Shown here: positions 8,110 to 16,084 of the stretch, one piece after another
Numbering within the stretch: the stretch's first letter is position 1
Layout: the number at the start of each line of letters is the position of its first letter
NCBI RefSeq assembly: GCF_021271205.1
Contig: NZ_JAIWKS010000004.1
Coordinates: forward strand, 372,001 to 436,000
Source: Pseudomonas uvaldensis
GTDB taxonomy: Bacteria; Pseudomonadota; Gammaproteobacteria; Pseudomonadales; Pseudomonadaceae
Direction: 5' to 3'
Length of the DNA stretch: 64,000 bases
Position numbers and translations under genes: made by a program
Notes under the pieces: generated by a model
Databases searched by the model: none
What the model was told of the DNA's origin: nothing
Seen by the model: only the letters and a program-made list of their open reading frames with translations

Positions 8110-8763
8110 GTGGGCTTCGATCCGGGTTGTCAGCGCACGCTGCGCCAGCGCTTCGTGTCGGTGACTGCGCTGCTGGGCTGGGTGGGGTTGAGCATCCAGC
8201 TGTATCTGATCCTGCTGGGCCGGTGGGAATTGGGCGCAAGCCTGCTGGGCGGACTGGTGAACACCTTCAGCTTCTTCACGGTACTGACCAACATCCTGGT
8301 AGCGGTGGTGCTGACCTGGGAACTGACCGAACGACCCTCCGTCGTGCGGCGCTGGTTCCTGCTGCCGAGCGTGCGCAGCGGTATCGCCGTCAGCATCGCC
8401 CTGGTCGGCCTGGCCTACAACCTGCTGCTGCGCCATCTCTGGCAGCCTGACGGCTTGCAGTTCGTGGCCGACGAGTTGCTGCACGACGTGGTGCCGTTGT
8501 TGTACGTCGTCTATTGGTGGCTGTGCGTACCCAAGGGCACCCTGCGCCTGAGACATATCGGGTTATGGGTAGTTTATCCCGTGGTGTATTTCGCCTATCT
8601 ACTGTTGCGCGGTGATTGGCTTGCGACCTACCCTTACCCGTTCATCGACGTGGCGAGCCTGGGTTATCGACAGGTGTTCATCAATGCCGGGGGGATATTG
8701 GCGGGGTTTGTGGTGATTGCGCTGGGAGTGGTGGGGTTGGATCGGTGGAAGGGGCGTCACTGA
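8110..8763 (+). CDS. Pr6Pr-family membrane protein
   Basis: 217 aa from a GTG start at 8110, directly after the VF530 gene. Six hydrophobic segments are visible (VTALLGWVGLSIQLYLILL, GLVNTFSFFTVLTNILVAVVLTW, GIAVSIALVGLAYNLLL, LLHDVVPLLYVVYWWLCVP, HIGLWVVYPVVYFAYLLLRG, FINAGGILAGFVVIALGVVGL). The motifs FFTVLTNIL, LHDVVPLLY and YPFIDV are typical of bacterial Pr6Pr proteins, related to the FAR-17a/AIG1 fold. Biochemical role unknown; the family's eukaryotic relatives are lipid hydrolases. Confidence 0.75.
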   Translation: MGFDPGCQRTLRQRFVSVTALLGWVGLSIQLYLILLGRWELGASLLGGLVNTFSFFTVLTNILVAVVLTWELTERPSVVRRWFLLPSVRSGIAVSIALVGLAYNLLLRHLWQPDGLQFVADELLHDVVPLLYVVYWWLCVPKGTLRLRHIGLWVVYPVVYFAYLLLRGDWLATYPYPFIDVASLGYRQVFINAGGILAGFVVIALGVVGLDRWKGRH

Positions 8764-8769
8764 ACAGAC

Positions 8770-8806
8770 CTTTGTGGCGGGGATTTATCCCCTCACCACA
8801 GGGGGT
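8770..8806. repeat. TTGTGGCGGGGATTTAT-type palindromic repeat
   Basis: Second member of the GGGGATTTATCCCC palindrome family (TTTGTGGCGGGGATTTATCCCCTCACCACAG). It separates two convergent genes and may fold as a terminator-like hairpin, although no T run follows. Confidence 0.6.
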
Positions 8807-8810
8807 TGTT

Positions 8811-9026
8811 TCAACTTCCAGACCGTGCAGGCAGTGTCCACACCATCCCACTGGCCTTCGCCCGCTCATGGCACAACGCAAGCACGCTGCGCCGCTCGTC
8901 ATTGTTCATCCGGCTCCAGCGGGTGATCTCCGCCACGCTCCGTTGGCAGCCGATACAGATATCATCATCGTCCAGCGAACAGATGCTCACGCAGGGCGAA
9001 GGCACCGGGCGTTCGGGGGTGGTCAT
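8811..9026 (-). CDS. DUF1289 small cysteine-motif protein
   Basis: 71 aa. The motif [29 protein letters not shown] is the complete DUF1289 signature, with CxxxC and CxxC cysteines that could bind zinc or iron. It overlaps the end of the upstream gamma-carbonic anhydrase gene by 4 bp, so it is translated from the same mRNA. Function unknown. Confidence 0.85.
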   Translation of the reverse strand: MTTPERPVPSPCVSICSLDDDDICIGCQRSVAEITRWSRMNNDERRSVLALCHERAKASGMVWTLPARSGS

Positions 9027-9547
9027 TCTTCCTGCTCCGCCAGGTCGCGGGCGTAGCGCTGGGCGTTGTGCACGTAATGGGCCGCGCTGGCCTGGAGCAT
9101 TGTCTTCTGGGCGTCGGTCAGTTCCCGCACGACCTTGCCGGGCGAGCCCATGACCAGCGAACCGTCAGGAATTTCCTTGTTTTCGCCGATCAGCGAATTG
9201 GCGCCGATGATGCAGTTCTTGCCGATCTTCGCGCCATTGAGAATCACCGCATTGATACCGATAAGGCTGTAATCCCCCACCGTGCAGCCATGGAGCATGG
9301 CGTTGTGGCCGATGGTCACGCCGGTACCGATGGTCAGCGGAAAGCCCATGTCAGTGTGCATCACCGTGCCGTCCTGCACGTTGCTGTTCTTGCCGATCAG
9401 GATCAATTCGTTGTCGCCGCGCAGCACGGCGTTGAACCAGACATTGGCGCCCTCTTCGAGACGAACCTTGCCCACCAGTGTCGCGTTGGGCGCGACCCAG
9501 CTTTGTGGATGGGCTTCGACACGGGCATCGCCCAGGCGGTATTTCAT
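9023..9547 (-). CDS. Gamma-carbonic-anhydrase-like hexapeptide protein (YrdA/PaaY type)
   Basis: 174 aa left-handed beta-helix protein. Hexapeptide repeats run from about residue 15 to 140 ([75 protein letters not shown]). Metal-binding histidines are visible in TVMHTD, IGHNAM and MLHGC. Members are gamma-type carbonic anhydrases or thioesterase-like metalloproteins; substrate not established. It lies between the CoA pyrophosphatase gene (15 bp upstream) and the DUF1289 gene. Confidence 0.88.
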   Translation of the reverse strand: MKYRLGDARVEAHPQSWVAPNATLVGKVRLEEGANVWFNAVLRGDNELILIGKNSNVQDGTVMHTDMGFPLTIGTGVTIGHNAMLHGCTVGDYSLIGINAVILNGAKIGKNCIIGANSLIGENKEIPDGSLVMGSPGKVVRELTDAQKTMLQASAAHYVHNAQRYARDLAEQEE

Positions 9548-9562
9548 GACGATCCTCGGGCT

Positions 9563-10162
9563 TCAGGTATTGATAAAGGTTCTGGGCGGTTTGTGCAGGT
9601 CAATGCCCGCGTCGAACAGCAGGTTCACCAGTTCGACGATCATGATCGCCGTCAGACCCCAGATCTTGTATTCGCCAAAACGATAACTGGGGACATACCA
9701 ACTGCAGCCCTGGTAATCGATGCGATGGGTGTGCTCACGAGGATCCTTGCGGAAAAAATCCAGCGGCACACTGAACACCGCAGCGATTTCGGCATCGTTG
9801 GCCTGGTACTCGACGTAGTCCGGAATCACCCCGACATAAGGCGTGACCTTGATGCCATGGAGCGAAATCAACGGACTGAGGGGACCGATCACTTCCACCA
9901 GGCCGGGGGGCAGGCCGACTTCCTCTTCGGCTTCGCGCAGGGCCGTAAAGATCAGGTCCGGGTCCTCCGGGTCACGTCGACCGCCGGGAAACGCCACCTC
10001 GCCGCCATGGGTCGAGAGCCCGCTGGCGCGCAGGGTCAGCAACAGTTCCGGCTCATCACTACGGGTGATCGGGACCAGCACCGCAGCCTCAGGGAAACGT
10101 CGGTCCACCTCCAATTGACGCGGGGTATGGTTGCTTACTCGATGCAGTAACTCGTCCAGCAT
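9563..10162 (-). CDS. NUDIX CoA pyrophosphatase (NudL-like)
   Basis: 199 aa starting at MLDELLHRVSN (10162). The NuCoA motif LLLTLRASGLSTHGGEVAFP followed by GGRRDPEDPDLIFTALREAEEEVGL marks the coenzyme-A diphosphatase subgroup of Nudix enzymes, which cut CoA to 4'-phosphopantetheine and 3',5'-ADP. It is the first gene of the leftward group with the carbonic-anhydrase-like and DUF1289 genes and is divergent from a second Nudix gene. Confidence 0.88.
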   Translation of the reverse strand: MLDELLHRVSNHTPRQLEVDRRFPEAAVLVPITRSDEPELLLTLRASGLSTHGGEVAFPGGRRDPEDPDLIFTALREAEEEVGLPPGLVEVIGPLSPLISLHGIKVTPYVGVIPDYVEYQANDAEIAAVFSVPLDFFRKDPREHTHRIDYQGCSWYVPSYRFGEYKIWGLTAIMIVELVNLLFDAGIDLHKPPRTFINT

Positions 10163-10307
10163 GAGACTTCTCGATTTGTTCGCTACCTTGCATGATGCAC
10201 CAATCATTCAAGCGGCCCAACCCCCGCACCGCATCGTGTCGCGAAACGACAACTTGCCGCACCGGCCCGTGCAAGCCAAGATAGGCGCAGCATTCAGGAA
10301 TCCAAGC

Positions 10308-10859
10308 ATGAAATTCTGCAGCCAGTGCGGTAACCCGGTGATCCAGCGCATACCCGAAGGCGACTCGCGCCTGCGCTTCGTTTGCGACACCTGCCATACC
10401 ATTCACTACCAGAACCCCAACATCGTGGCCGGCTGCGTACCGACCTGGGGCAGCAAGGTCCTGCTGTGCCGGCGTGCCATCGAGCCGCGACGCGGGTACT
10501 GGACGCTGCCGGCGGGCTTCATGGAGAACGGCGAAACCGTCGAACAGGCCGCCGTGCGCGAAACCGCCGAGGAAGCCTGCGCCCGGGTACGCAATTTGAG
10601 CATCTATACGCTGATTGACGTACCGCATATCAGCCAGGTGCATGTATTCTTCCGCGCCGAACTGGTGGATGAAGATTTTGCTGCCGGGCCGGAAAGCCTT
10701 GAAGTGAAGCTGTTCGAAGAAGCAGATATTCCCTGGGACGAACTGGCCTTCCGCACAGTGGGCCGCACCCTGGAATACTTCTATGCTGACCGAAGAGCCG
10801 AGGATTACCCGGTGCGGTCCGAGTCGATCCCGCCACTGGCCCAACCTGCCAATACCTGA
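10308..10859 (+). CDS. NUDIX hydrolase with N-terminal zinc ribbon
   Basis: 183 aa. The start at 10308 has AGGAA 8 nt upstream. A zinc ribbon with C4, C7, C26 and C29 precedes the Nudix box GFMENGETVEQAAVRETAEE (about residues 68-87), which fits Gx5Ex7REUxEE. This layout resembles NudC-type NADH/ADP-ribose pyrophosphatases but lacks the larger N-terminal NudC domain, so the substrate is left open. It is divergent from another Nudix gene. Confidence 0.85.
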   Translation: MKFCSQCGNPVIQRIPEGDSRLRFVCDTCHTIHYQNPNIVAGCVPTWGSKVLLCRRAIEPRRGYWTLPAGFMENGETVEQAAVRETAEEACARVRNLSIYTLIDVPHISQVHVFFRAELVDEDFAAGPESLEVKLFEEADIPWDELAFRTVGRTLEYFYADRRAEDYPVRSESIPPLAQPANT

Positions 10860-10898
10860 CAATAATTTAGCCGCGACACTTCTAGGGATATCGTTTCA

Positions 10899-11405
10899 AT
10901 GCGTTGGTTGCTTGTGTTGTTTTGCTTGATGTTCACCGCTGTGTCCCAGGCTTCTGCAGTGGGTACCTACGACGGCAAGGTCATCGAAAAAGTGTTGGTG
11001 CTCAAGTCAGCCCATCAATTGCAATTGATCCATGACGGCAAGCCGCTCAAGACCTACCGTATTTCCCTGGGCAAGGGCGCCAAGAAAGGCCCCAAGCTGA
11101 TCGAAGGCGACAAGCGCACCCCCGAAGGTTTCTACTGGATCGACTGGCGCAAGACCAGCGAACGCTTCTACCTGTCCATGCACATTTCCTACCCCAACAT
11201 CAGCGACGCCGCCCGCGCCCGCCGCGAAGGCGTGGAACCGGGAGGCATGATCATGATCCATGGCACCCCGGATACCGAGGAGAACCCTGAACAACTGTTC
11301 CACACCCTGGACTGGACCGACGGCTGCATCGCCATGCGCAATGTCGACATGCGCGAGGTGTGGAACCTGGTGCCGGATGGGACGATGATCGAGATCCGGC
11401 CGTAA
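10899..11405 (+). CDS. Periplasmic L,D-transpeptidase (YkuD family)
   Basis: 168 aa with a signal peptide (MRWLLVLFCLMFTAVSQASA). The YkuD domain follows: LQLIHDGKPLKTYRISLGKG, TPEGFYWIDWRK, and the catalytic region with His121 (MIHGTPD) and Cys143 (TDGCIAMRN). The usual S/T-H-G-C is T-D-G-C here, a change seen in the DpaA-like subgroup. Such enzymes form or cut meso-DAP/lipoprotein links in peptidoglycan. The gene begins 40 bp after the Nudix gene. Confidence 0.88.
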   Translation: MRWLLVLFCLMFTAVSQASAVGTYDGKVIEKVLVLKSAHQLQLIHDGKPLKTYRISLGKGAKKGPKLIEGDKRTPEGFYWIDWRKTSERFYLSMHISYPNISDAARARREGVEPGGMIMIHGTPDTEENPEQLFHTLDWTDGCIAMRNVDMREVWNLVPDGTMIEIRP

Positions 11406-11460
11406 ACCCGCAACGGGTCCTGTGCTCAACAGGGGTGCTTTTGTGTTCATCTTCCGATTT

Positions 11461-11562
11461 ATCGCGAGCAGGCTCGCTCCCACAGTGGGTTTGTACTGTT
11501 CTCAGGACTTGTGATCGACACCGTCCCTTGTGGGAGCAAGCCTGCTCCTGGCGGCGATCCGA
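11461..11562. repeat. REP pair with CAGGACTTGTGATCGAC spacer
   Basis: A reverse REP (ATCGCGAGCAGGCTCGCTCCCA) and a degenerate forward REP (TTGTGGGAGCAAGCCTGCTC) face outwards. The spacer resembles that of the elements at 60506-60604 and 61528-61625, a second BIME subtype. Confidence 0.8.
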
Positions 11563-11599
11563 CGATAAACCGGCCGGTTTGGATAATGAGAGAGTGGGT

Positions 11600-12052
11600 T
11601 CAAACAAGCGATGCGCGCTGCTCAGCCTCGTAATGACGGGTCTGAAAAGGCATGAGCGTTTGAACCTTCAGACCCAGACCTTCGCTCAACCCCCAAGAGA
11701 GGGCAAGTTCATCACGGCGCTTGCGAAGTGCTACAGCAGTCTGTGAAGGCATTTCGTGTTTGGGTGTTGAGCGCAAGAACAGCTCAAGGGCCTTGAAGAC
11801 CTCCGACACACGGCTATCCGTTACGCAGGAAAAACGGGTAAATCGTTCGAGCAAATAACCGGCGCGACGAACCTCGACTTCATCGCTGTGTTGGCTCAGA
11901 AAAACCTGGGCTGCGTTTATCACATCCGCATTGGAGTACCAGACGGCTTTGGCTGCACACTCAAGCGCGGCGTCGTCGGCATGATTCAGCGGGCTTTTGA
12001 CCAAGGTATCCAATGCAGTTGAGAGGACTTGATCACTAATGGGCTTCGCCAT
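11600..12052 (-). CDS. Unrecognised helical protein paired with a nucleotidyltransferase
   Basis: 150 aa starting MAKPISDQVL. No family recognised. The sequence is mostly helical and soluble (LSTALDTLVKSPLNHADDAALECAAKAVWYSNADVINAAQVFL, EVFKALELFLRSTPKHEMPSQTAVALRKRRDELALSWGL). It overlaps the upstream nucleotidyltransferase gene by 17 bp, so the two are translationally linked. The overlap and small size recall toxin-antitoxin or defence pairs, but nothing in the sequence proves it. A REP pair follows. Confidence 0.7.
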   Translation of the reverse strand: MAKPISDQVLSTALDTLVKSPLNHADDAALECAAKAVWYSNADVINAAQVFLSQHSDEVEVRRAGYLLERFTRFSCVTDSRVSEVFKALELFLRSTPKHEMPSQTAVALRKRRDELALSWGLSEGLGLKVQTLMPFQTRHYEAEQRASLV

Positions 12053-12674
12053 CAGTCGTCTCCAGGTAATCTTGCAGAACTTGGGTAAGGACAGAGGTTG
12101 GAGGCTCTTTGTTGCCAACATATACATCAATTGCCTGCAATGCCAGTCGACGCAGCTCAGTGGTCAATATGAAGCCCGCCCTCAAAAGCGCCATGATATC
12201 CCCGATATCCTGCTCTGTTGCCCTGCCTAATTTTGAAATAGCAATATCGACGGGGGCAGCTATGTGGACCTGCAGCGGGGATTCCACAGGAAACTCATCA
12301 AGGGGAAGGCTTCGGGCCCAGTTATCCTCGTGGATGGGGCCAAAGCTGGTGTTGTATTGAAGGTCATAGTTCAGCTCCATCAATCGACCAGACTTTTCGT
12401 CGAAAAATTGCTCAGGTACTTCCGCCAGCAACGTTCGAAGATGAAACCCCTCAGGTAGAACGGCCTCGTAAATTTCGGCATCAACGTCCGTGGAAACCCG
12501 ATGATTGGTGTAGAGGTGTACTGCACACCCACCAAACACAATAACTTTCACTGCTCCAGACCGTGCATTTTCAAGCATCAATTCCGCCTCAACGGATTTG
12601 AACATGGAAATCAAGGCCTGTCCCAGCGCAGTGTTCGTATTAAGGCGAGGAGAGATCATGTCCGGCAGTTCCAT
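12036..12674 (-). CDS. Nucleotidyltransferase-fold protein (DUF6036/AbiEii-like)
   Basis: 212 aa. ATG 12674 has GAGGG 9 nt upstream. The nucleotidyltransferase motif VIVFGGCAVHLYTNHRVSTDVD contains Gly48-Gly49 and the metal-binding Asp63-x-Asp65, with Arg59 in place. Further down, VHIAAPVDIAISKLGRATEQDIGDIMALLRAG resembles the second helical half of DUF6036/AbiEii proteins, where K and D residues complete the active site. Proteins of this fold transfer nucleotides to protein, tRNA or antibiotics, and many act in toxin-antitoxin or phage defence. The partner gene overlaps its end. No mobile-element gene flanks the pair. Confidence 0.75.
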   Translation of the reverse strand: MELPDMISPRLNTNTALGQALISMFKSVEAELMLENARSGAVKVIVFGGCAVHLYTNHRVSTDVDAEIYEAVLPEGFHLRTLLAEVPEQFFDEKSGRLMELNYDLQYNTSFGPIHEDNWARSLPLDEFPVESPLQVHIAAPVDIAISKLGRATEQDIGDIMALLRAGFILTTELRRLALQAIDVYVGNKEPPTSVLTQVLQDYLETTDGEAH

Positions 12675-13052
12675 CGTTGGAAACCCTCAGATGCAGATGT
12701 TGCTCCTTGAAGCACAGCGTTGTCACTTGGCTTGAGGAAGCGACAGCGTTGTTCGCGCCGGAGATGTGGGCCCCCATCCAGAGCTTGGATGGGAGAAGTC
12801 TCCGAAAACTAGAGCCCCCACTTCCGAGGGACAACCCTAAAACCTTGTAGGAAACTTCGGTGCGTCTGATAGGCCTGTACCAGCCATGGTCTGCACAACC
12901 CCACAGATTTTTTGCCTTAGGCAACCACTGGTCGGCATTGAAAAAATAAACTCAAAAGCCCATAGCACTCGACCGCTCCTGCCAGCGAATACCACTTCAT
13001 CCTTTCGGCGCCGCCGAAGACGGCGATTTTCGCGGTTAAAAGCCCCACCCTC

Positions 13053-13069
13053 TAATACCACTTTAGACC
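13053..13069. promoter_or_regulatory. Upstream NagR-type operator candidate
   Basis: TAATACCACTTTAGACC; its reverse complement GGTCTAAAGTGGTATTA aligns closely with GGTATTCAAGTGGTATTA at 13127-13144. A further AATACCACTT lies at 12988-12997. Confidence 0.5.
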
Positions 13070-13119
13070 GGCCATATTAAAATCTCCCTTTACGATGCAA
13101 GCACGCGCCAGAAGCGTCG

Positions 13120-13148
13120 TTGACATGGTATTCAAGTGGTATTAGCTT
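13120..13148 (+). promoter_or_regulatory. nag operon promoter with overlapping NagR operator
   Basis: TTGACA (13120-13125) is directly followed by TGGTATT at 13126-13132 and again at 13137-13143 (start to start 11 bp, one helical turn). The -10 would fall at about 13140-13148 (TATTAG or TAGCTT). GntR/HutC-type NagR regulators use TGGT-containing sites, so binding here would block RNA polymerase. Confidence 0.65.
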
Positions 13149-13199
13149 CCAACCCACTTACCGGGCGACAACAACTCATAACCGCATCGGACACACCCA

Positions 13200-13931
13200 A
13201 TGAACGACATCCTGGCCCTGCGCCCCGACGACACCCAACCCACGCCGCTGTACCTGCAATTGGCGCGCAATCTGGAAGCGGCGATCCATGCCGGCCAGTG
13301 GAAGGCCGAGCAGGCGATGCCATCGGAGCGCAGTTTGAGCGAGCAACTGGGCATTTCCCGGGTCACCGCCCGCAAGGCCTTGGAAGTGTTGTTCGAACAG
13401 GGCCTGATCCGCCGCAACCAGGGTTCGGGCACCTTCATCACCCCGCGCCTGGAGCAGCCGCTGTCACGCTTGAGTGGCTTCAGCGAGATGCTGCGACTCA
13501 AAGGCTTCGTGCCCGGCTCCCAATGGCTGGAACGGGAAATCACGCCGCCGACCCACGAAGAACTGATCCGCCTGGGCCTGTCGCCCACCGACAAGGTCGC
13601 GCGGCTCAAGCGCCTGCGCAAGGCCGACGACACGGTCATGGCGATTGAGATGAGCACCCTGCCCGCTTCCATCATTTCCAAGCCGCAAGCGGTCGGTGAT
13701 TCGCTCTACGAATTCCTCGACGGCATCGGCAAGCCCGTGGTGCGCGCCTTACAGCACATCCAGGCGATCAACGCCTCGGACGACTTCGCCGCCCTGGTAG
13801 GCATCGCCCCCGGTACCGCGATGTTGTTGATGACACGGGTCGGCTACCTGGAAGACAACACCCCCATCGAAGTCACCGACACCTATTGCCGCAACGATTA
13901 CTACGACTTTGTCGCAGAACTGCGGCGCTAG
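13200..13931 (+). CDS. nagR: GntR-family (HutC/UTRA) regulator of GlcNAc use
   Basis: 243 aa. N-terminal winged helix (PLYLQLARNLEAAIHAGQW, LPSERSLSEQLGISRVTARKAL-like segment, QGLIRRNQGSGTFI, about residues 15-78) followed by a UTRA effector domain ending DTYCRNDYYDFVAELRR. HutC-subfamily regulators next to nagA respond to GlcNAc-6-P or GlcN-6-P. It is the first gene of the operon, so it would be autoregulated through the operator at its promoter. The symbol is given by context. Confidence 0.85.
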   Translation: MNDILALRPDDTQPTPLYLQLARNLEAAIHAGQWKAEQAMPSERSLSEQLGISRVTARKALEVLFEQGLIRRNQGSGTFITPRLEQPLSRLSGFSEMLRLKGFVPGSQWLEREITPPTHEELIRLGLSPTDKVARLKRLRKADDTVMAIEMSTLPASIISKPQAVGDSLYEFLDGIGKPVVRALQHIQAINASDDFAALVGIAPGTAMLLMTRVGYLEDNTPIEVTDTYCRNDYYDFVAELRR

Positions 13932-13947
13932 CGAGCAGAGAGTTTCC

Positions 13948-15054
13948 ATGTCCGAAGAGAATATCCTCACCCCCAACGGCTGGGTTCGCGGTCGCCTGCT
14001 CCATGAACACGGCAAAATCGTGTCCATCGAAGGCCTGCCCTGCGATCCAGCCGATAACGACCTGCCCTATCTGCTGCCCGGTTTCATCGACCTGCACGTC
14101 CACGGTGGTGGCGGCATGGACATCATGCAAGGTGCTCCGGCGTTCGAAACCATTGTCCGGACCCACGTGCGTTTCGGCACGACCTCGCTGCTGGCAACCA
14201 CCATGACCGCGCCCAGCGAAGAGATCACCCGCGTGCTCCAGGCCCTTGGCGAATTCTGCGAGCAGCGCCCGAACGGCAGCGCCCGAATGCTGGGCGTGCA
14301 CCTGGAAGGTCCCTTCATCAATCCCGGCAAACTGGGCGCCCAACCGAACTTCGCCCACACGGCGTTGATGGCCGAGGTGGAGGCGTATCTGGCGCTGGCG
14401 CCGATCCGGGTGATCACCATCGCACCGGAAATCGCCGGCCACGATGCCTTGATCCGCGCCCTCAGCGCCCGGGGCGTGCGCATGCAGATCGGTCATACCC
14501 TGGGCAGTTATGAAGAAGGCGTCGCCGCGCTGGCCGCCGGGGCCACCAGCTTTACCCACCTGTACAACGCCATGAGTCCGCTGCACCACCGCGAGCCGGG
14601 CATCGTCGGCGCGGCGCTGGCCCATGCGCAATATGCCGAGCTGATTCCCGACCTGCTGCATGTGCACCCCGGCGCCATGCGCGTGGCCCTGCGTTCGATT
14701 CCGTGTCTGTATTGCGTCACCGATTCGACGGCCGCCGCCGGCATGCCCGACGGCGAATACAAATTGGGCTGTCACACCGTGACCAAGTGTCTGGGTGGTG
14801 TGCGACTGGCCGACGGCACTCTCGCCGGCAGCACCCTGACCATGGACCAGGCCCTGCGCAACCTGGTGAAGATCGGTCTGCCCCTCGCCGAAGCCTCCCA
14901 GCGCCTGTCGCAGTTCCCCGCCGACTATCTCGGCCTGCCCGAGCGCGGCCGCTTGCAACCCGACGCATGGGCCGACTGCGTTCGCCTCGACCGTTCCCTG
15001 ACCCTGACCGATGTGATGGTCGAAGGAGAAGCCATTGACCTTAAAAATGCTTGA
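13948..15054 (+). CDS. nagA: N-acetylglucosamine-6-phosphate deacetylase
   Basis: 368 aa from ATG 13948. Amidohydrolase fold with the metal-site motifs LPGFIDLHVHGGGGMDIM (residues about 45-62), LGVHLEGPFINPGKLGA and FTHLYNAMSPLHHREPG, plus CVTDSTAAAGMPDGEYKLG containing the catalytic Asp. It removes acetate from GlcNAc-6-P, giving GlcN-6-P. The 3' end overlaps the next gene by 20 bp. Confidence 0.96.
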   Translation: MSEENILTPNGWVRGRLLHEHGKIVSIEGLPCDPADNDLPYLLPGFIDLHVHGGGGMDIMQGAPAFETIVRTHVRFGTTSLLATTMTAPSEEITRVLQALGEFCEQRPNGSARMLGVHLEGPFINPGKLGAQPNFAHTALMAEVEAYLALAPIRVITIAPEIAGHDALIRALSARGVRMQIGHTLGSYEEGVAALAAGATSFTHLYNAMSPLHHREPGIVGAALAHAQYAELIPDLLHVHPGAMRVALRSIPCLYCVTDSTAAAGMPDGEYKLGCHTVTKCLGGVRLADGTLAGSTLTMDQALRNLVKIGLPLAEASQRLSQFPADYLGLPERGRLQPDAWADCVRLDRSLTLTDVMVEGEAIDLKNA

Positions 15055-16057
15055 AGAGGCCTTGGCCTCGTTCGAAGCCGTCGAGCGCCAGTTGCAGCAA
15101 CTGGACCCGGCCTTGCAGGAGATCGCCGGGCGCTTGCGTCGCCAGCCGCCGCAGGTGGCAATGACCGTCGCCCGCGGCAGTTCCGACCATGCCGCCAGCT
15201 ACTTCGCCTACCTGACCATGCAGCAATTGGGTTTGCCAGTGGCCTCGCTGCCGATGTCGGTGGTGACCATGCAACAGGCACCGCTCAAGGTCAGCGGGCA
15301 GGTGGCGTTCGGCTTCTCCCAATCGGGGCAGAGTCCGGATCTGGTCAATAGCCTGCGTCTGTTGCGCAAGCGCGGCGCCTTGAGCGTGGCTCTGGTCAAC
15401 GCCAGCGATTCGCCCCTGGAAGCGGCCTGTGAATTCAGCGTGCCGTTGTGCGCGGGCGTCGAGAGCAGTGTCGCTGCCACCAAGAGTTTCATCGCCACCC
15501 TCAGCGCCAGTGCGCGATTGGTGGCTCAGTGGAAAGACGACGCCGAACTGCTGGAGGCCGGCGCGGCGCTGCCCGAAGGTTTGCGCGACGCCGCCCGCCA
15601 GGACTGGTCTCCCGCCATCGACGTCCTGCGCGACTGCCAACGCCTGATGGTCATCGGCCGTGGCGCCGGCTTCGCCATCGCCCAGGAAGCGGCGCTCAAA
15701 TTCAAGGAAACCTCGGCGATCCAGGCCGAGGCCTTCAGCAGCGCCGAAGTCCGCCACGGGCCGATGGCGCTGATCGACCAGGACTACTCGCTGCTGATAT
15801 TCGCCCCGCGCGGCGCCGAGCAGGCTGGCGTGCTGAGCCTGGCCGCCGAGATGCGCCAGCGCGGCGCACGGGTCGTGTTGGCGGCGCCCGATGACATCGC
15901 CGAGCGCGACCTGACGCTGACCCGCGCTGAGCACCCGGCCCTCGATCCGATCCTGGCGATCCAGAGCTTCTACGGGATGGCCGCCCATCTTTCCGTCGCC
16001 CGAGGCCTGGATCCGGACCACCCCCGGCACTTGAGCAAAGTCACCCGTACGCACTGA
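15035..16057 (+). CDS. SIS-domain glucosamine-6-phosphate deaminase (NagB-II type)
   Basis: 340 aa from a TTG at 15035, preferred because AGGAGA ends 5 nt upstream; ATG 15047 is the alternative and would shorten the protein by four residues. Two SIS domains are visible: VARGSSDHAASYFAYLTMQ, FSQSGQSPDLVNSLRLLRKRGA, SSVAATKSFIATLSA and GRGAGFAIAQEAALKFKETSAIQAEAFSSAEVRHGP. It lacks the glutaminase domain of GlmS and therefore probably works as a deaminase making fructose-6-P and ammonia from GlcN-6-P. It is often named a GlmS-like aminotransferase. Overlap with nagA shows co-translation. Confidence 0.85.
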   Translation: MTLKMLEEALASFEAVERQLQQLDPALQEIAGRLRRQPPQVAMTVARGSSDHAASYFAYLTMQQLGLPVASLPMSVVTMQQAPLKVSGQVAFGFSQSGQSPDLVNSLRLLRKRGALSVALVNASDSPLEAACEFSVPLCAGVESSVAATKSFIATLSASARLVAQWKDDAELLEAGAALPEGLRDAARQDWSPAIDVLRDCQRLMVIGRGAGFAIAQEAALKFKETSAIQAEAFSSAEVRHGPMALIDQDYSLLIFAPRGAEQAGVLSLAAEMRQRGARVVLAAPDDIAERDLTLTRAEHPALDPILAIQSFYGMAAHLSVARGLDPDHPRHLSKVTRTH

Positions 16058-16084
16058 TCCATGACAGCCCGATGAGAGAGCGCC

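Larger units (their letters stand above)
12675..13199. other. Long gene-free stretch before nagR
   Basis: 525 bases with no convincing gene. It contains a perfect 8-bp hairpin CCCATCCA-GAGCT-TGGATGGG at 12773-12793 and, near the right end, two GTGGTATTA-type operator sites and the nag promoter. The part 12690-12960 shows no feature I can name; it could carry a small RNA or the remains of a lost gene. Confidence 0.5.

Noticed and set aside
12640-12924. 94-codon minus-strand frame before the NTase gene
   Set aside because: Overlaps the NTase start in another frame, low-complexity Ser/Gly composition, no ribosome site; not supported as a gene.
12837-13061. 74-codon minus-strand frame in the nagR upstream region
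   Set aside because: Arg-rich start over the GCCGCCGAAGACGGCG patch, no ribosome site, overlaps operator sequences.
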